A stretch of 52,439 nucleotides of DNA from Deltaproteobacteria bacterium (lineage in GTDB: Bacteria > Desulfobacterota > GWC2-55-46 > UBA9637): the NCBI GenBank assembly GCA_016195725.1, contig JACPZB010000086.1, positions 1-52,439 of the forward strand, read 5' to 3'. Of the stretch, positions 1 through 9,349 are shown piece by piece; the stretch's first letter is position 1; each line of letters opens with the position of its first letter. The translations under genes were made by a program, and so were the position numbers. The notes below the pieces were generated by a model, which was given only the letters and a program-made list of their open reading frames with translations, made no database searches and was not told where the DNA came from.

Positions 1-2562
1 ACTGGCAGGATCGAGCTTGGATGCCTCTGCCAAGGCATCTATTGCCTTGCTGAACATCTTCTTTTTTAGTAATGCCTTGCCCATCAAGTTATGTGCCAGG
101 GCCTCTTTAGGGGCAATCGCGGTAATGGACTGGAATTCTGTTATGGCCTTATCCGGAAGATCGTTATCAATATATATTCTTCCCAATTCAATACGGGCAT
201 TGATATCATTCCTATTTATCTCAAGAGCTGTCTTCAGGATATTCATTGCCTCGCCGCTTTTGCCAAGGACATTGAGACTTTTCCCCATCAACAGATATGC
301 ATCAACATTCTTTGGGTCTATTTTTATAACCTTTTCCGATTCCTGTATTGCGCCTTCATAGTCTCTTTGAGTAAAGCGAAGGAAACCGAGCGGGTATATG
401 ATTGCCATAGGTCCTTCTAACCCGCCTTTTGCAACTGTTGTAATGCCGTAGATGGAGTCCTGATTATCTTTTTTATATTCAACTCTGTATGAGGGAGCAG
501 ATGTTTCACCAACAACCCTGAAATCTGCGGCATGGTCTTTGGCTGCATAGATTTTATATCCTTTGATAAATGATTCCTGGGCCTTTATCCAGCCGATATT
601 TACCCCATTTCCTTCCACGGCAGTCATGTGAACATCTCCAGGGGCTTTTGCAGGCGCATTTTTAAAAGATAATATCTGCAGTCTTTTATTTCCTGTATCA
701 ACTATGGCAATGAATATATTATCCGGTTGAGAGATGAGCGCTATGGCAGACGCCTTGTCTGTATCTAATCTGCCGTTGCCGGCTGTGCCAAATTTTCTTA
801 GGTATCTGCCCATGGGATCAAAGACCTGAACTCTGTTCTTTTTATGAGACTCCAGAACAAAAATCCTGTCCTCGCTGTCTATAAATATGCTCCGCGGTCC
901 TGTAAACTCACCGCGGCCTTCTCCTTTTTTGCCAAGAGCCCTTAAAAATCTCCCGTCCTGTGAAAATACCTGTATTCTGTCGTTTCCAAAATCTGTTACA
1001 TAGAGCTCGCCCCTGCTGTTCACAGCTATATCCGTAGGCCTGCTGAACATCCCTTCTTCGCTGCCGCTCTTTCCAAATTGTCCAAGGTATATGCCATCTT
1101 TGCTGAAGGTTTGGATTCTGTTATTGCCTGTGTCGCTAATCCAGAGTCTCCCTTTTGTATAAATTATTCCCTGGGGGTTATTTAATTTGCCGTCACTGCT
1201 TCCTGAGCCTCCAAACTCAAAAAGATACTTGCCGCTGTTATCAATGGCCTGAATACGGTTATTGCCTGTATCAGATATATATATATTGTTATTTTCATCC
1301 AATGCAATACCCGAAGGCTCACTGAACATACCCTGCTTTATGCCCTTAGCGCCAAAGCTGTTAATGATATTTCCATTCATATCCAAAATAATGACCTTTG
1401 CTGCTTCCTTATCTAAGGAATAGAGATTCCCTTTACTGTCTACAGCAATGTCTGATGCTGATATAGGAATAGTTTTATGAAAAGAAACTCTATCTTCTAA
1501 AGGGGTCTGCACAAATGGCTGAAATTGGGAAGGGTCTTCTTCTTTGCCAAGGTTAAAGACCTGAATTCTGTGATTGCCTGTATCAGCGATATAACAGAGA
1601 CTGCCTGTTAAGAAAACCGATTGAGGTTCTCTGAACTGCGCCCTCCCATTACCTCTGCTGCCAAATAAACCCAAGAAAACCCCTTTGCTGTTCAATACAT
1701 GCAGCCTGCTGTTCCCGCTATCAACCACTATTACCTTTCCAGAAGGCTCAACCGCAATGCCTGTGGGCTTTGAAAAATTATTTCTTTCAGACCCTTTAGA
1801 GCCGATGGATGTCAAATATTTTCCATTAGTATCAAAAAGCTGTACCCTATTGTTTCCCGTATCAGTTATCCAGACCTTTCCGTCAATAGATACCGATACG
1901 CCTGTTGGCTCATAAAGCTGGTCTGCGCCGCTCCCTTTTGTCCCGATATTGTCAAGGAAAATGCCGTCTGTTGTAAATACGGCTATACGGCTATTCCCAG
2001 AATCGGCTACAAAAACCCTCTCCTGATTATCCAATGCAATTGCCAATGGATAGCTTAATTCGCCGTCCTGGCTCCCCTCTCTTCCAAAACTGTATAAGAA
2101 GCTGCTGTCTTTATCAAAAACCTGTATCCGCCCATTTTTACTATCTGTTACAAACAGCCTGCTGTCTGCGTCAATGGCTATGCCAAATGGCATACGGAAC
2201 TGTCCATCTCCCCTGCCTTTTGTGCCGAATATCTTTATAAATTGACCGTCATTGTTAAATACCTGCACCCGGTTGTTTTCAGAGTCTACAATATATATCT
2301 TTCCGTCAGGCGCTACGGCAATTCCCGCTGGCTCGTAGAACTGGCCGTTGGCTGCTCCTTTTTCAGAACCTATCTGGAGATTGAAGGAAACATTAACTGA
2401 ATGTACATTTACGGGGAGACAGAGAGATAAAAACAGGCTCAGTAAAATAAGCCAAGAAAAACCGACGACCTTTTTCACCCCGTTAGAAGGTTTCCACACA
2501 AGGAAATGTAAAGCTTGGCTCTGGCAATAATAGTATTGCAATATCTTTCTCACGGGATTCAT
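1..2562 (-). CDS. NHL-repeat (beta-propeller) protein with FnIII-like segment and C-terminal TPRs; 3' end outside window
   Basis: Minus-strand frame from ATG at 2562 (MNPVRKILQYYYCQSQALHF...) stays open to the window edge; repeated NHL motifs (PxGIAVAPDGKIYIVDSENNRVQVFNNDGQFIKIFG...), then TPR-like helices (DAYLLMGKSLNVLGKSGEAMNILKTALEI). Absent from the ORF track because it is edge-truncated. Confidence 0.9.
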   Translation of the reverse strand, partial: MNPVRKILQYYYCQSQALHFLVWKPSNGVKKVVGFSWLILLSLFLSLCLPVNVHSVNVSFNLQIGSEKGAANGQFYEPAGIAVAPDGKIYIVDSENNRVQVFNNDGQFIKIFGTKGRGDGQFRMPFGIAIDADSRLFVTDSKNGRIQVFDKDSSFLYSFGREGSQDGELSYPLAIALDNQERVFVADSGNSRIAVFTTDGIFLDNIGTKGSGADQLYEPTGVSVSIDGKVWITDTGNNRVQLFDTNGKYLTSIGSKGSERNNFSKPTGIAVEPSGKVIVVDSGNSRLHVLNSKGVFLGLFGSRGNGRAQFREPQSVFLTGSLCYIADTGNHRIQVFNLGKEEDPSQFQPFVQTPLEDRVSFHKTIPISASDIAVDSKGNLYSLDKEAAKVIILDMNGNIINSFGAKGIKQGMFSEPSGIALDENNNIYISDTGNNRIQAIDNSGKYLFEFGGSGSSDGKLNNPQGIIYTKGRLWISDTGNNRIQTFSKDGIYLGQFGKSGSEEGMFSRPTDIAVNSRGELYVTDFGNDRIQVFSQDGRFLRALGKKGEGRGEFTGPRSIFIDSEDRIFVLESHKKNRVQVFDPMGRYLRKFGTAGNGRLDTDKASAIALISQPDNIFIAIVDTGNKRLQILSFKNAPAKAPGDVHMTAVEGNGVNIGWIKAQESFIKGYKIYAAKDHAADFRVVGETSAPSYRVEYKKDNQDSIYGITTVAKGGLEGPMAIIYPLGFLRFTQRDYEGAIQESEKVIKIDPKNVDAYLLMGKSLNVLGKSGEAMNILKTALEINRNDINARIELGRIYIDNDLPDKAITEFQSITAIAPKEALAHNLMGKALLKKKMFSKAIDALAEASKLDPAS

Positions 2563-2737
2563 AAGCAGCTCCTGTGTTGAGATTTGATACAGATTGTAAA
2601 TCCTTTTGTCTCTTATGTCAATCCTTGTTGCATATGCTATATCTGTCTATAGTTATTGACAATTTTTGTTTTAGGGTATATCATCTTGCCTAAGAAATAT
2701 AGCTAAGATTTGATAATTAATCCAAAATCCTTTCTTA

Positions 2738-3595
2738 GTGGAGGCGTATTCTGTGCTAATAAGATGCTGGGGAGCGAGGGGTTCTATTCCTGTTTCAGGC
2801 AAGTCTTATCTAAAATACGGCGGTGATACCACATGCGTAGAGCTTAGGACAAAAGGCGATGATATCATTATAATAGATGCAGGTTCTGGCATAAGGAGGC
2901 TTGGGAACAACCTCATAAAAGAAAGTAGAAAAGACCTAAACATAATCTTTACCCACGCCCATTGGGATCATATCTTAGGCTTTCCGTTTTTTAAGCCGTT
3001 GTATTTTAAGGGCACAAACATAAACATGCTGGGTTCTCCCATAGCCCAGCAATCCATAAAACACATCATATCAAAAACCATGCAGGCGCCGAACTTCCCT
3101 GTGCGGTTTGAAGACATGAAGGCAGAGATATCCTATATTGGCGCATGTCCTGATTGGTTCAGGATAAAGGCGATTTCCATTGCGCCCATCCGCATCAGCC
3201 ATCCCAATCAGGGAATGGGCTACAAATTCATTGAAGACAGCAAGAGTTTTGTATTCCTTACAGATAATGAGCTTACCTATATGCATCCCGGCGGGCTTAA
3301 GTATGAAGACTACCTTGAGTTTTCCAGAGACGCTGACCTCCTGATTCATGACTCCGAATATCTGCCTGATGAGTATCATAAATATACAAAAACATGGGGG
3401 CACTCCATTTATCTGAACAGCTTGAATCTCGCATTAGAGGCTGGCGTAAAAAGATTTGGCCTGTTTCATCATAATCAAGAAAGGTCGGATGAGCAGATTG
3501 ATAAGATGGTGGAGGACTGCAAAAGAATAATCAAGGGAAAAAGCTCAAAATTGGACTGTTTTGCAGTTGCCCAGGACATGGTGTTGGAGGTGTAA
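2738..3595 (+). CDS. MBL-fold metallo-hydrolase (phosphodiesterase-like)
   Basis: ORF with HxHxDH motif (THAHWDHILGF), GTG start, N-terminal CWGARGSIPVSG typical of MBL-fold hydrolases. Confidence 0.85.
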   Translation: MEAYSVLIRCWGARGSIPVSGKSYLKYGGDTTCVELRTKGDDIIIIDAGSGIRRLGNNLIKESRKDLNIIFTHAHWDHILGFPFFKPLYFKGTNINMLGSPIAQQSIKHIISKTMQAPNFPVRFEDMKAEISYIGACPDWFRIKAISIAPIRISHPNQGMGYKFIEDSKSFVFLTDNELTYMHPGGLKYEDYLEFSRDADLLIHDSEYLPDEYHKYTKTWGHSIYLNSLNLALEAGVKRFGLFHHNQERSDEQIDKMVEDCKRIIKGKSSKLDCFAVAQDMVLEV

Positions 3596-3596
3596 T

Positions 3597-3902
3597 ATGC
3601 TGGCAGAATTTAGCATTATTCCGATTGGCATTGGCGAAAGCATGGGAGACCAGATTGCAAAGGTTTTAAAGATTGTGGATGATAGCGGTCTTCCTTACAA
3701 GGCAAACCCTATGGGGACTGTCGTTGAAGGGAAGTGGGATGAGGTAATGACGATTATAAAGAAATGTCATCAAGAGGTTATGAGAAACTCTCCACGAATA
3801 GTAACATCAATATCCATTGATGACAGACCAGGCAAGCCTAATCGCATTACAGAAAAGCTAAAATCTGTTGAAAAGAGATTGGGCAAAAAAGTAAAAAAAT
3901 AA
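3597..3902 (+). CDS. MTH1187/YkoF-like thiamine-binding family protein (DUF77)
   Basis: MLAEFSIIPIGIGESMGDQIAKVLKIVDDSGLPYKANPMGTVVEGKWDEVM; ATG at 3597 preferred over ORF-track start 3561. Confidence 0.8.
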   Translation: MLAEFSIIPIGIGESMGDQIAKVLKIVDDSGLPYKANPMGTVVEGKWDEVMTIIKKCHQEVMRNSPRIVTSISIDDRPGKPNRITEKLKSVEKRLGKKVKK

Positions 3903-3906
3903 GAAA

Positions 3907-5001
3907 TTGTTGGCGGAAGCTATAGTCAAAATCGACGGTTCTCATGGCGAAGGCGGAGGCCAGATACTGAGGACGGGTCTGGCCCTTTCTGCAATTTTGG
4001 AAAGGCCTTTGGAGATTTTCAATATCAGGGCCGGCCGCAAAGATCCCGGCTTAAAACCACAGCATCTGATGAGCGCAAAGGCGGCAGCAGCAATAACCAA
4101 TGGAAGGCTCGAAGGCGCTGAGTTAAACTCCCAAACCATGAGGTTCTTACCAGGCCGGATTACAAACGGCCGATATTGTTTTGACGTCGCGAGTCTTAAG
4201 GTAAGCGCAGGCGCAGCAGGCCTTATTTTCCAAACTATAATTCCTGTACTATCTTTGGCAGATGGTCCATCCGAGGTCAGTATCGCAGGCGGAACTCATG
4301 TGCCGTGGAGTCCGCCTGCCGATTATTTGGAAGAAATATTTCTTCCAGTCGTTATAAAGATGGGGGTTAGCATAAACATGACTGTCCACACATATGGGTT
4401 CTACCCACTTGGCGGCGGCAGAATAAATATTGCAGTAAAACCCTGCTCAAAACCATTAAGGCCGCTTAACCTCACTGAGAGAGGAAAGTTTAAAAGCCTT
4501 AAAGTTACATCTGCTGTGGCAAACCTATCCATCTCTATTGCAGAGAGGCAGAGGGATAGGGTAATAAAGAGATTTCAAATCTCACGACCCACTTTCATGG
4601 GCGCCCCGAAATTGCAACTTCAAAACGATATTAAGGCGGTGTCATCCCCCGGAAAAGGGACATTCCTCTTTATTCTAACTGAATTTGAAAATATAAGGGC
4701 TGGTTTTACCGGCCTTGGCGCTATTGGAAAAAGGGCAGAGGCTGTGGCAGATGAGACAGTTGATGAATTTTTGCAATATGTAAATAGAAAAGGGACATTA
4801 GACCCATATCTGGCAGACCAGATGGTTTTGTATATGGCATTGGCAGCAGGACAATCTACCATTTCAACAACAAGAATAACAAATCATCTTCTAACCAATA
4901 TCTGGATAATTGAACAGTTTCTCCCTATGAAGTTTGCGGTAAAAGGCGATATTGGTGAGGAAGGGATGGTATCAGTCAAAGGAATAGCATTTTGCCGATA
5001 G
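3907..5001 (+). CDS. rtcA: RNA 3'-terminal phosphate cyclase
   Basis: IDGSHGEGGGQILRTGLALSAIL and HVPWSPPADYLEE motifs; full-length (364 aa); alternative start (TTG). Confidence 0.9.
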   Translation: MLAEAIVKIDGSHGEGGGQILRTGLALSAILERPLEIFNIRAGRKDPGLKPQHLMSAKAAAAITNGRLEGAELNSQTMRFLPGRITNGRYCFDVASLKVSAGAAGLIFQTIIPVLSLADGPSEVSIAGGTHVPWSPPADYLEEIFLPVVIKMGVSINMTVHTYGFYPLGGGRINIAVKPCSKPLRPLNLTERGKFKSLKVTSAVANLSISIAERQRDRVIKRFQISRPTFMGAPKLQLQNDIKAVSSPGKGTFLFILTEFENIRAGFTGLGAIGKRAEAVADETVDEFLQYVNRKGTLDPYLADQMVLYMALAAGQSTISTTRITNHLLTNIWIIEQFLPMKFAVKGDIGEEGMVSVKGIAFCR

Positions 5002-5588
5002 ATATGTTTCAAAACCTCATCTTAACTTTTATCCCGCTTTTTGTTGCATTTGATACCATCGGGCTTGTGCCGATTTTCATTTCCCTAACCGAAGGGATGG
5101 AACAAAGAGATAAGAAGCGAATACTTCGCCACTCTGTTATTACGGCCACTGCCATTACCCTTGTTTTTCTCATAATAGGCAAGGGGATATTTCTCATCCT
5201 CGGCATTACCATTCCAGACTTCCAGATAGCGGGCGGCCTTATACTGCTGGTTATAGCCATAACAGACATTGTTCAGACAGCCAAAGGATATACAACGTTC
5301 CATATTTCTCCGACGGTCGGCATAGTCCCTATAGGCACGCCTATTATTGCAGGGCCTGCGGTATTGACCACCCTCATTATGCTTAATGATATCTATGGCT
5401 TTTCAGTTACCATATTGTCGCTACTATTTAATCTCACAATAATCTATCTTATATTCTCATGGGCAGATAGCGTGCATAAATTCCTTGGCGAGGGCGGGGC
5501 AAGGGCTGTTTCAAAAGTGGTTTCTCTTCTTTTGGCAGCTATTGCTGTTATGATGATACGAATAGGGCTGAAAGGGGTGTTGGGATAA
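4992..5588 (+). CDS. MarC family integral membrane protein
   Basis: FIPLFVAFDTIGLVPIFISLTEGM, multiple TM segments, PIGTPIIAGPAVLTTLI. Confidence 0.85.
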   Translation: MPIDMFQNLILTFIPLFVAFDTIGLVPIFISLTEGMEQRDKKRILRHSVITATAITLVFLIIGKGIFLILGITIPDFQIAGGLILLVIAITDIVQTAKGYTTFHISPTVGIVPIGTPIIAGPAVLTTLIMLNDIYGFSVTILSLLFNLTIIYLIFSWADSVHKFLGEGGARAVSKVVSLLLAAIAVMMIRIGLKGVLG

Positions 5589-5594
5589 ACTATA

Positions 5595-6119
5595 ATGGAG
5601 AGCCGTCTAAAATTGCTGTTCCCAGCTGAGAAAATCCATCTGACAGTAGACAGGCTTGCTCACGAGATAATGAGAGACTATGCAGACAAGGCACCGATTC
5701 TTATAGGCATATTAAAAGGCTCTTGTATATTTCTCTTAGACCTTATAAGGGCATTAAAAATGTCTGTTGAAATAGATTTTATCGGAGCTGAAAGTTATGG
5801 GGATGGAAATGTAAGTTCGGGTAATGTAAGGATTACTAAAGATATAGATGCAAACATTGAAAACAGGGATGTATTGATTGTAGAAGACATAGTTGACACC
5901 GGTCTCACCGTATATGTAATCATAAAGCACCTGAAGGCAAGAAACCCTGCCTCTCTAAAACTCTGCGCACTTATTGACAAACATATACACAAGAAATTGC
6001 CAGTCAAAATTGATTACCCGGGCTTTTCTGTAAAAGAAGGTTTCCTTGTGGGATATGGTCTTGACTATAATGAGAAATACCGTCATTTGCCAGAAATATA
6101 TATAATGGAAGAGGGTTGA
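5595..6119 (+). CDS. hpt: hypoxanthine phosphoribosyltransferase
   Basis: PRPP motif VLIVEDIVDTGLT; ILIGILKGSCIFLLDLIRAL. Confidence 0.92.
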   Translation: MESRLKLLFPAEKIHLTVDRLAHEIMRDYADKAPILIGILKGSCIFLLDLIRALKMSVEIDFIGAESYGDGNVSSGNVRITKDIDANIENRDVLIVEDIVDTGLTVYVIIKHLKARNPASLKLCALIDKHIHKKLPVKIDYPGFSVKEGFLVGYGLDYNEKYRHLPEIYIMEEG

Positions 6120-6123
6120 AATT

Positions 6124-7731
6124 ATGGCCCTTCCACTCCTAATAACCGCATTATTAAAATCTGATGCCCATCCTGACGCGCCAAAAACCATTGAAATCAG
6201 GCAAACCCACATTTCCTATCTCATCTTCACACCGGACTATGTTTATAAGATAAAGAAGCCCGTTGATTTTGGCTTCCTTGACTTTACAACCATGGGAAAG
6301 AGAAAATTCTTTTGCAACCAGGAGGTCGTATTAAATAAAAGGCTTTGTCCTGACATGTATCTGGGTGTTGTTGAGATAAGGGAAAAGGACGGCATGATAA
6401 GGATTGAGGGAAATGGCAAGACAATTGAATATGCAGTAAAGATGAAAAGGCTTCCATCTGAAAACATGATGGATGTTATGCTGAGCAAGGACGCTGTGGC
6501 GAATGAAATGATTGAGCGCATAGCAAGAATCTTGGCAGAATTTCATAAAAAGGCGGATACAGACCCGCATATTTCTGAGTTTGGCAAAATATCTGCCATT
6601 CGGAAAAATACAGACGAAAACTTTTCCCAGACCTTGCCGTTTATTGGTCGCGCTCAGAATGAGGAAAAAACAATAAATGCTGAAAGATATAAGAGGATAA
6701 AGGGTTATGTAAAAAGATTTTTTGACGAATGCAGCAAAACCTTTACAAAAAGGATTGAGCAGGGTTTTATAAAAGATTGCCATGGAGATTTACACGCTGA
6801 AGACATCTGTATAACAAACGGTATTTATATCTTTGACTGCATTGAGTTTAATGAAAGATTCCGATATTCAGATACCGTTGCTGACATTGCCTTTCTTGCC
6901 ATGGATTTAGATTTTTTCAATTCTCACAACCTCTCACAGAGATTTATACACACTTATATAGATGCATCTAAAGATAGCGACGTTCTTGGACTCCTTGATT
7001 TCTACAAATGCTACAGGGCGTACATAAGAGGCAAGGTTGAAGGCTTTAAATCCCTTCAAAAAGAGGTTCCAGAAAAGGAAAGAGAGGTTGCAATCATAAA
7101 AGCAAAGAGATATTTTTATCTATCAGACCTATATGCAACAGGCGGCTTTCGCCCCATTGTTTTAGTCGTATGCGGCCTTACCGGCACAGGCAAGACAACC
7201 ATTGCCAATGCTATATCTGAAGAAATCGGCTTTAAAGTCATATCATCAGATATTGTAAGAAAGGAACTTGCCGGCATAAGCCCAAGAGAAAAGAGATATG
7301 AGGAATTTGAAAAAGGGATTTATACGCGAGACTTCACGATAAAGACCTACCATGAGATGATGAAAAGGGGAGAGTTTTTTTTAAAACATGGCATATCAGT
7401 TATTCTGGATGCAACATTTATGGCAGACAAATTCAGACAAATGGCAGTAAAATTGGCAAAGGATACAAATGCCAATCTTTATTTTATAGAGTGCGTGCTT
7501 GACGCCGCTGTTGTTAAGCAAAGACTTGATGAGCGGCTAAAAAAGGAGGGTATTTCATCTGACGGCAGATGGGAGATATACTTAAAACAAAAGGAGCAGT
7601 ATGAGTCCATCCTTCCACCCCCCTTCCTCAAAGGAGGGGATGCGGGGAAAGGCGAAAGGTATTTTAAAATAGACACCTCTTCTGATGTTGACAAATTAAA
7701 AAAATTGTCGCTATATAAGGCATTTGAGTAG
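6124..7731 (+). CDS. bifunctional aminoglycoside phosphotransferase-like / P-loop kinase protein
   Basis: Kinase-like N-terminal half (KDCHGDLHAEDICITNGIYIFDCIEFNERFRYSDTVADIAFLAMDL) and Walker A GLTGTGKTTIANAI in C-terminal half. Confidence 0.85.
   Translation: MALPLLITALLKSDAHPDAPKTIEIRQTHISYLIFTPDYVYKIKKPVDFGFLDFTTMGKRKFFCNQEVVLNKRLCPDMYLGVVEIREKDGMIRIEGNGKTIEYAVKMKRLPSENMMDVMLSKDAVANEMIERIARILAEFHKKADTDPHISEFGKISAIRKNTDENFSQTLPFIGRAQNEEKTINAERYKRIKGYVKRFFDECSKTFTKRIEQGFIKDCHGDLHAEDICITNGIYIFDCIEFNERFRYSDTVADIAFLAMDLDFFNSHNLSQRFIHTYIDASKDSDVLGLLDFYKCYRAYIRGKVEGFKSLQKEVPEKEREVAIIKAKRYFYLSDLYATGGFRPIVLVVCGLTGTGKTTIANAISEEIGFKVISSDIVRKELAGISPREKRYEEFEKGIYTRDFTIKTYHEMMKRGEFFLKHGISVILDATFMADKFRQMAVKLAKDTNANLYFIECVLDAAVVKQRLDERLKKEGISSDGRWEIYLKQKEQYESILPPPFLKGGDAGKGERYFKIDTSSDVDKLKKLSLYKAFE
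7615..7647. repeat. palindromic element in frame inside the 6124..7731 kinase gene
   Basis: ccaccccccttcctcaaaggaggggatgcgggg, inverted repeat ccccttcct/aggagggg; encodes PPPFLKGGDAGKG. Confidence 0.55.
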
Positions 7732-7813
7732 AAATGAAGAAATAACTCAACATTTCCAATTTGATGGAACTTTACGAGGATAAGGCCAAATAATAAAGGC
7801 AGGTGAAACCAAA

Positions 7814-8500
7814 TTGAAACAAAAGTCTCTATCTATAGTTCTTGTAAGCGGCGGGATGGATAGCCTTGTTACCGCTGCCATAGCCAATCTGGAAAATGAG
7901 GTGGCGTTTTTGCACCTGAATTACGGGCAGAGGACGGAGCAGAGGGAACTCAAGGCATTTAATGATATTGCGGATTTTTATGGTGTGAAGAAGAGACTTG
8001 TTGTTGATGTTAAGTACCTAAAAGAGATTGGCGGCTCTGCGTTGACGGATGAGCGTATTGAGGTTCCTCCCCACATCCCGCACCCCACACCCCACATCCC
8101 TATTACCTATGTCCCTTTTAGAAATGCTCACCTTCTTTCCATTGCGGTATCCTGGGCAGAGGTGTTAGGCGCAAAGAGGATTTATATCGGCGCAGTAGAA
8201 GAGGACAGCTCTGGCTATCCTGATTGTAGGGAAGTTTTTTATAAGGCATTTGAAAAGGCAATAGACGCAGGCACAAAGCCTGAGACAAAGATAGAGATAG
8301 TTACGCCTTTAATCCACATGAAAAAGTCTGCAATTGTTAAAAAAGGGGTTGAACTTGGGGCGCCTTTTCATTTAACATGGTCTTGTTATAAGAATATTGA
8401 CATTGCTTGTGGGGAGTGCGATTCGTGCAGGCTGCGATTAAAAGGATTTAAAGAGGCAGGGGGCGTTGATCCGATAAAGTATGAGAGACGAGCGTTATAA
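7814..8500 (+). CDS. queC: 7-cyano-7-deazaguanine synthase
   Basis: VLVSGGMDSLVTAAIA PP-loop, NYGQRTEQRE, zinc-binding CGECDSCRLRLKGF. Confidence 0.95.
   Translation: MKQKSLSIVLVSGGMDSLVTAAIANLENEVAFLHLNYGQRTEQRELKAFNDIADFYGVKKRLVVDVKYLKEIGGSALTDERIEVPPHIPHPTPHIPITYVPFRNAHLLSIAVSWAEVLGAKRIYIGAVEEDSSGYPDCREVFYKAFEKAIDAGTKPETKIEIVTPLIHMKKSAIVKKGVELGAPFHLTWSCYKNIDIACGECDSCRLRLKGFKEAGGVDPIKYERRAL
8069..8100. repeat. heptad array (single arm) in frame inside queC
   Basis: ccccaca-tcccgca-ccccaca-ccccaca-tccc; same word as the hisZ arm (reverse complement TGTGGGG). Confidence 0.85.
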
Positions 8501-8570
8501 CGATTGACGTTTATAGCGTAAAAACAACAATCCTATAAACACAATAAACCCTATAAACGCAATCAACGCT
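8491..8570. repeat. paired 9-nt word arrays at the queC 3' end
   Basis: cctataaac-acaataaac-cctataaac-gcaatcaac (8532..8567) facing agcgttataacgattgacgtttatagc (8491..). Confidence 0.85.
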
Positions 8571-8584
8571 CATGAGGAGAACAA

Positions 8585-8722
8585 ATGACATTCAAAGAAT
8601 ATCTTAAACAGAAAAAAGGGATTGACACAAGCAAGGTTGACCCGCTGGATTTCGTGGAAGAGTATTATGACGAATATATAGAGTATCTCGTGAATATAAA
8701 AGATGGCTGTTCTTCCAAGTAG
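8585..8722 (+). CDS. small acidic protein (45 aa), unknown function
   Basis: MTFKEYLKQKKGIDTSKVDPLDFVEEYYDEYIEYLVNIKDGCSSK* preceded by a good RBS (tgaggagaacaaATG); below the ORF-track length cutoff. Confidence 0.6.
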   Translation: MTFKEYLKQKKGIDTSKVDPLDFVEEYYDEYIEYLVNIKDGCSSK

Positions 8723-8781
8723 TTGCCTATTTACGGACGTATTTAAAACCGCCGATAAATCGGCAAACTACATATTGTAGT

Positions 8782-9315
8782 CTATCTTGGCGGATAATAT
8801 GGGTCATAATATCTATTGGGGTAAGGATAATATGGATTATACCACCACGGCGGCCATGGCGGTGGTGCTTGATAAGCCGGCTCTTTATAAGGTTCAAACA
8901 CACGTATCTGCAACGGCTCTAAGATAGGATAGGTATAATCCATTTCCCCAATCTTTTGTATGGCAGCACCTTTGATGATGCCGGCAACGGTTATCTCTTT
9001 CCCTGCTTTGTATAAAAAGGTATCCACATATGATGGACTCTCTACAAAGAATCTCCCTTGTGATTGTTCTTTGTCAGTTGCCATGTCGGTTCTGTCAAGA
9101 GGGGTTTGAAGCACTTCTATAACTGTTTTCTCTGCAAGATTTTTTGATGATAAAATTATGCCGCCCCAGATGACCTTTTTACCCTTGAGGGCATCTGGAT
9201 TGGCCTGAACCATAGGAAGGGTTATGGTTCTGTCAACCTCGCACCTGATATCTTTAGAAATGACGGAACAGCCTGTCAAAAAAATGAGAATTGTGGTAAA
9301 TAATTTATATCTCAT
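8782..9315 (-). CDS. Slp family outer-membrane lipoprotein
   Basis: Lipobox LTGCSV; QANPDALKGKKVIWGGIILSSKN; Pro/Tyr/Trp-rich C-terminal tail. Confidence 0.85.
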   Translation of the reverse strand: MRYKLFTTILIFLTGCSVISKDIRCEVDRTITLPMVQANPDALKGKKVIWGGIILSSKNLAEKTVIEVLQTPLDRTDMATDKEQSQGRFFVESPSYVDTFLYKAGKEITVAGIIKGAAIQKIGEMDYTYPILEPLQIRVFEPYKEPAYQAPPPWPPWWYNPYYPYPNRYYDPYYPPR

Positions 9316-9349
9316 CTCAATATTTTATCCAAAATAAGGAAAATGTCAA

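Noticed and set aside
17-2530. Plus-strand ORFs at 17, 91, 1685, 2034 and 2348
   Set aside because: Antisense to the continuous NHL-TPR coding frame on the minus strand; no recognisable protein features.
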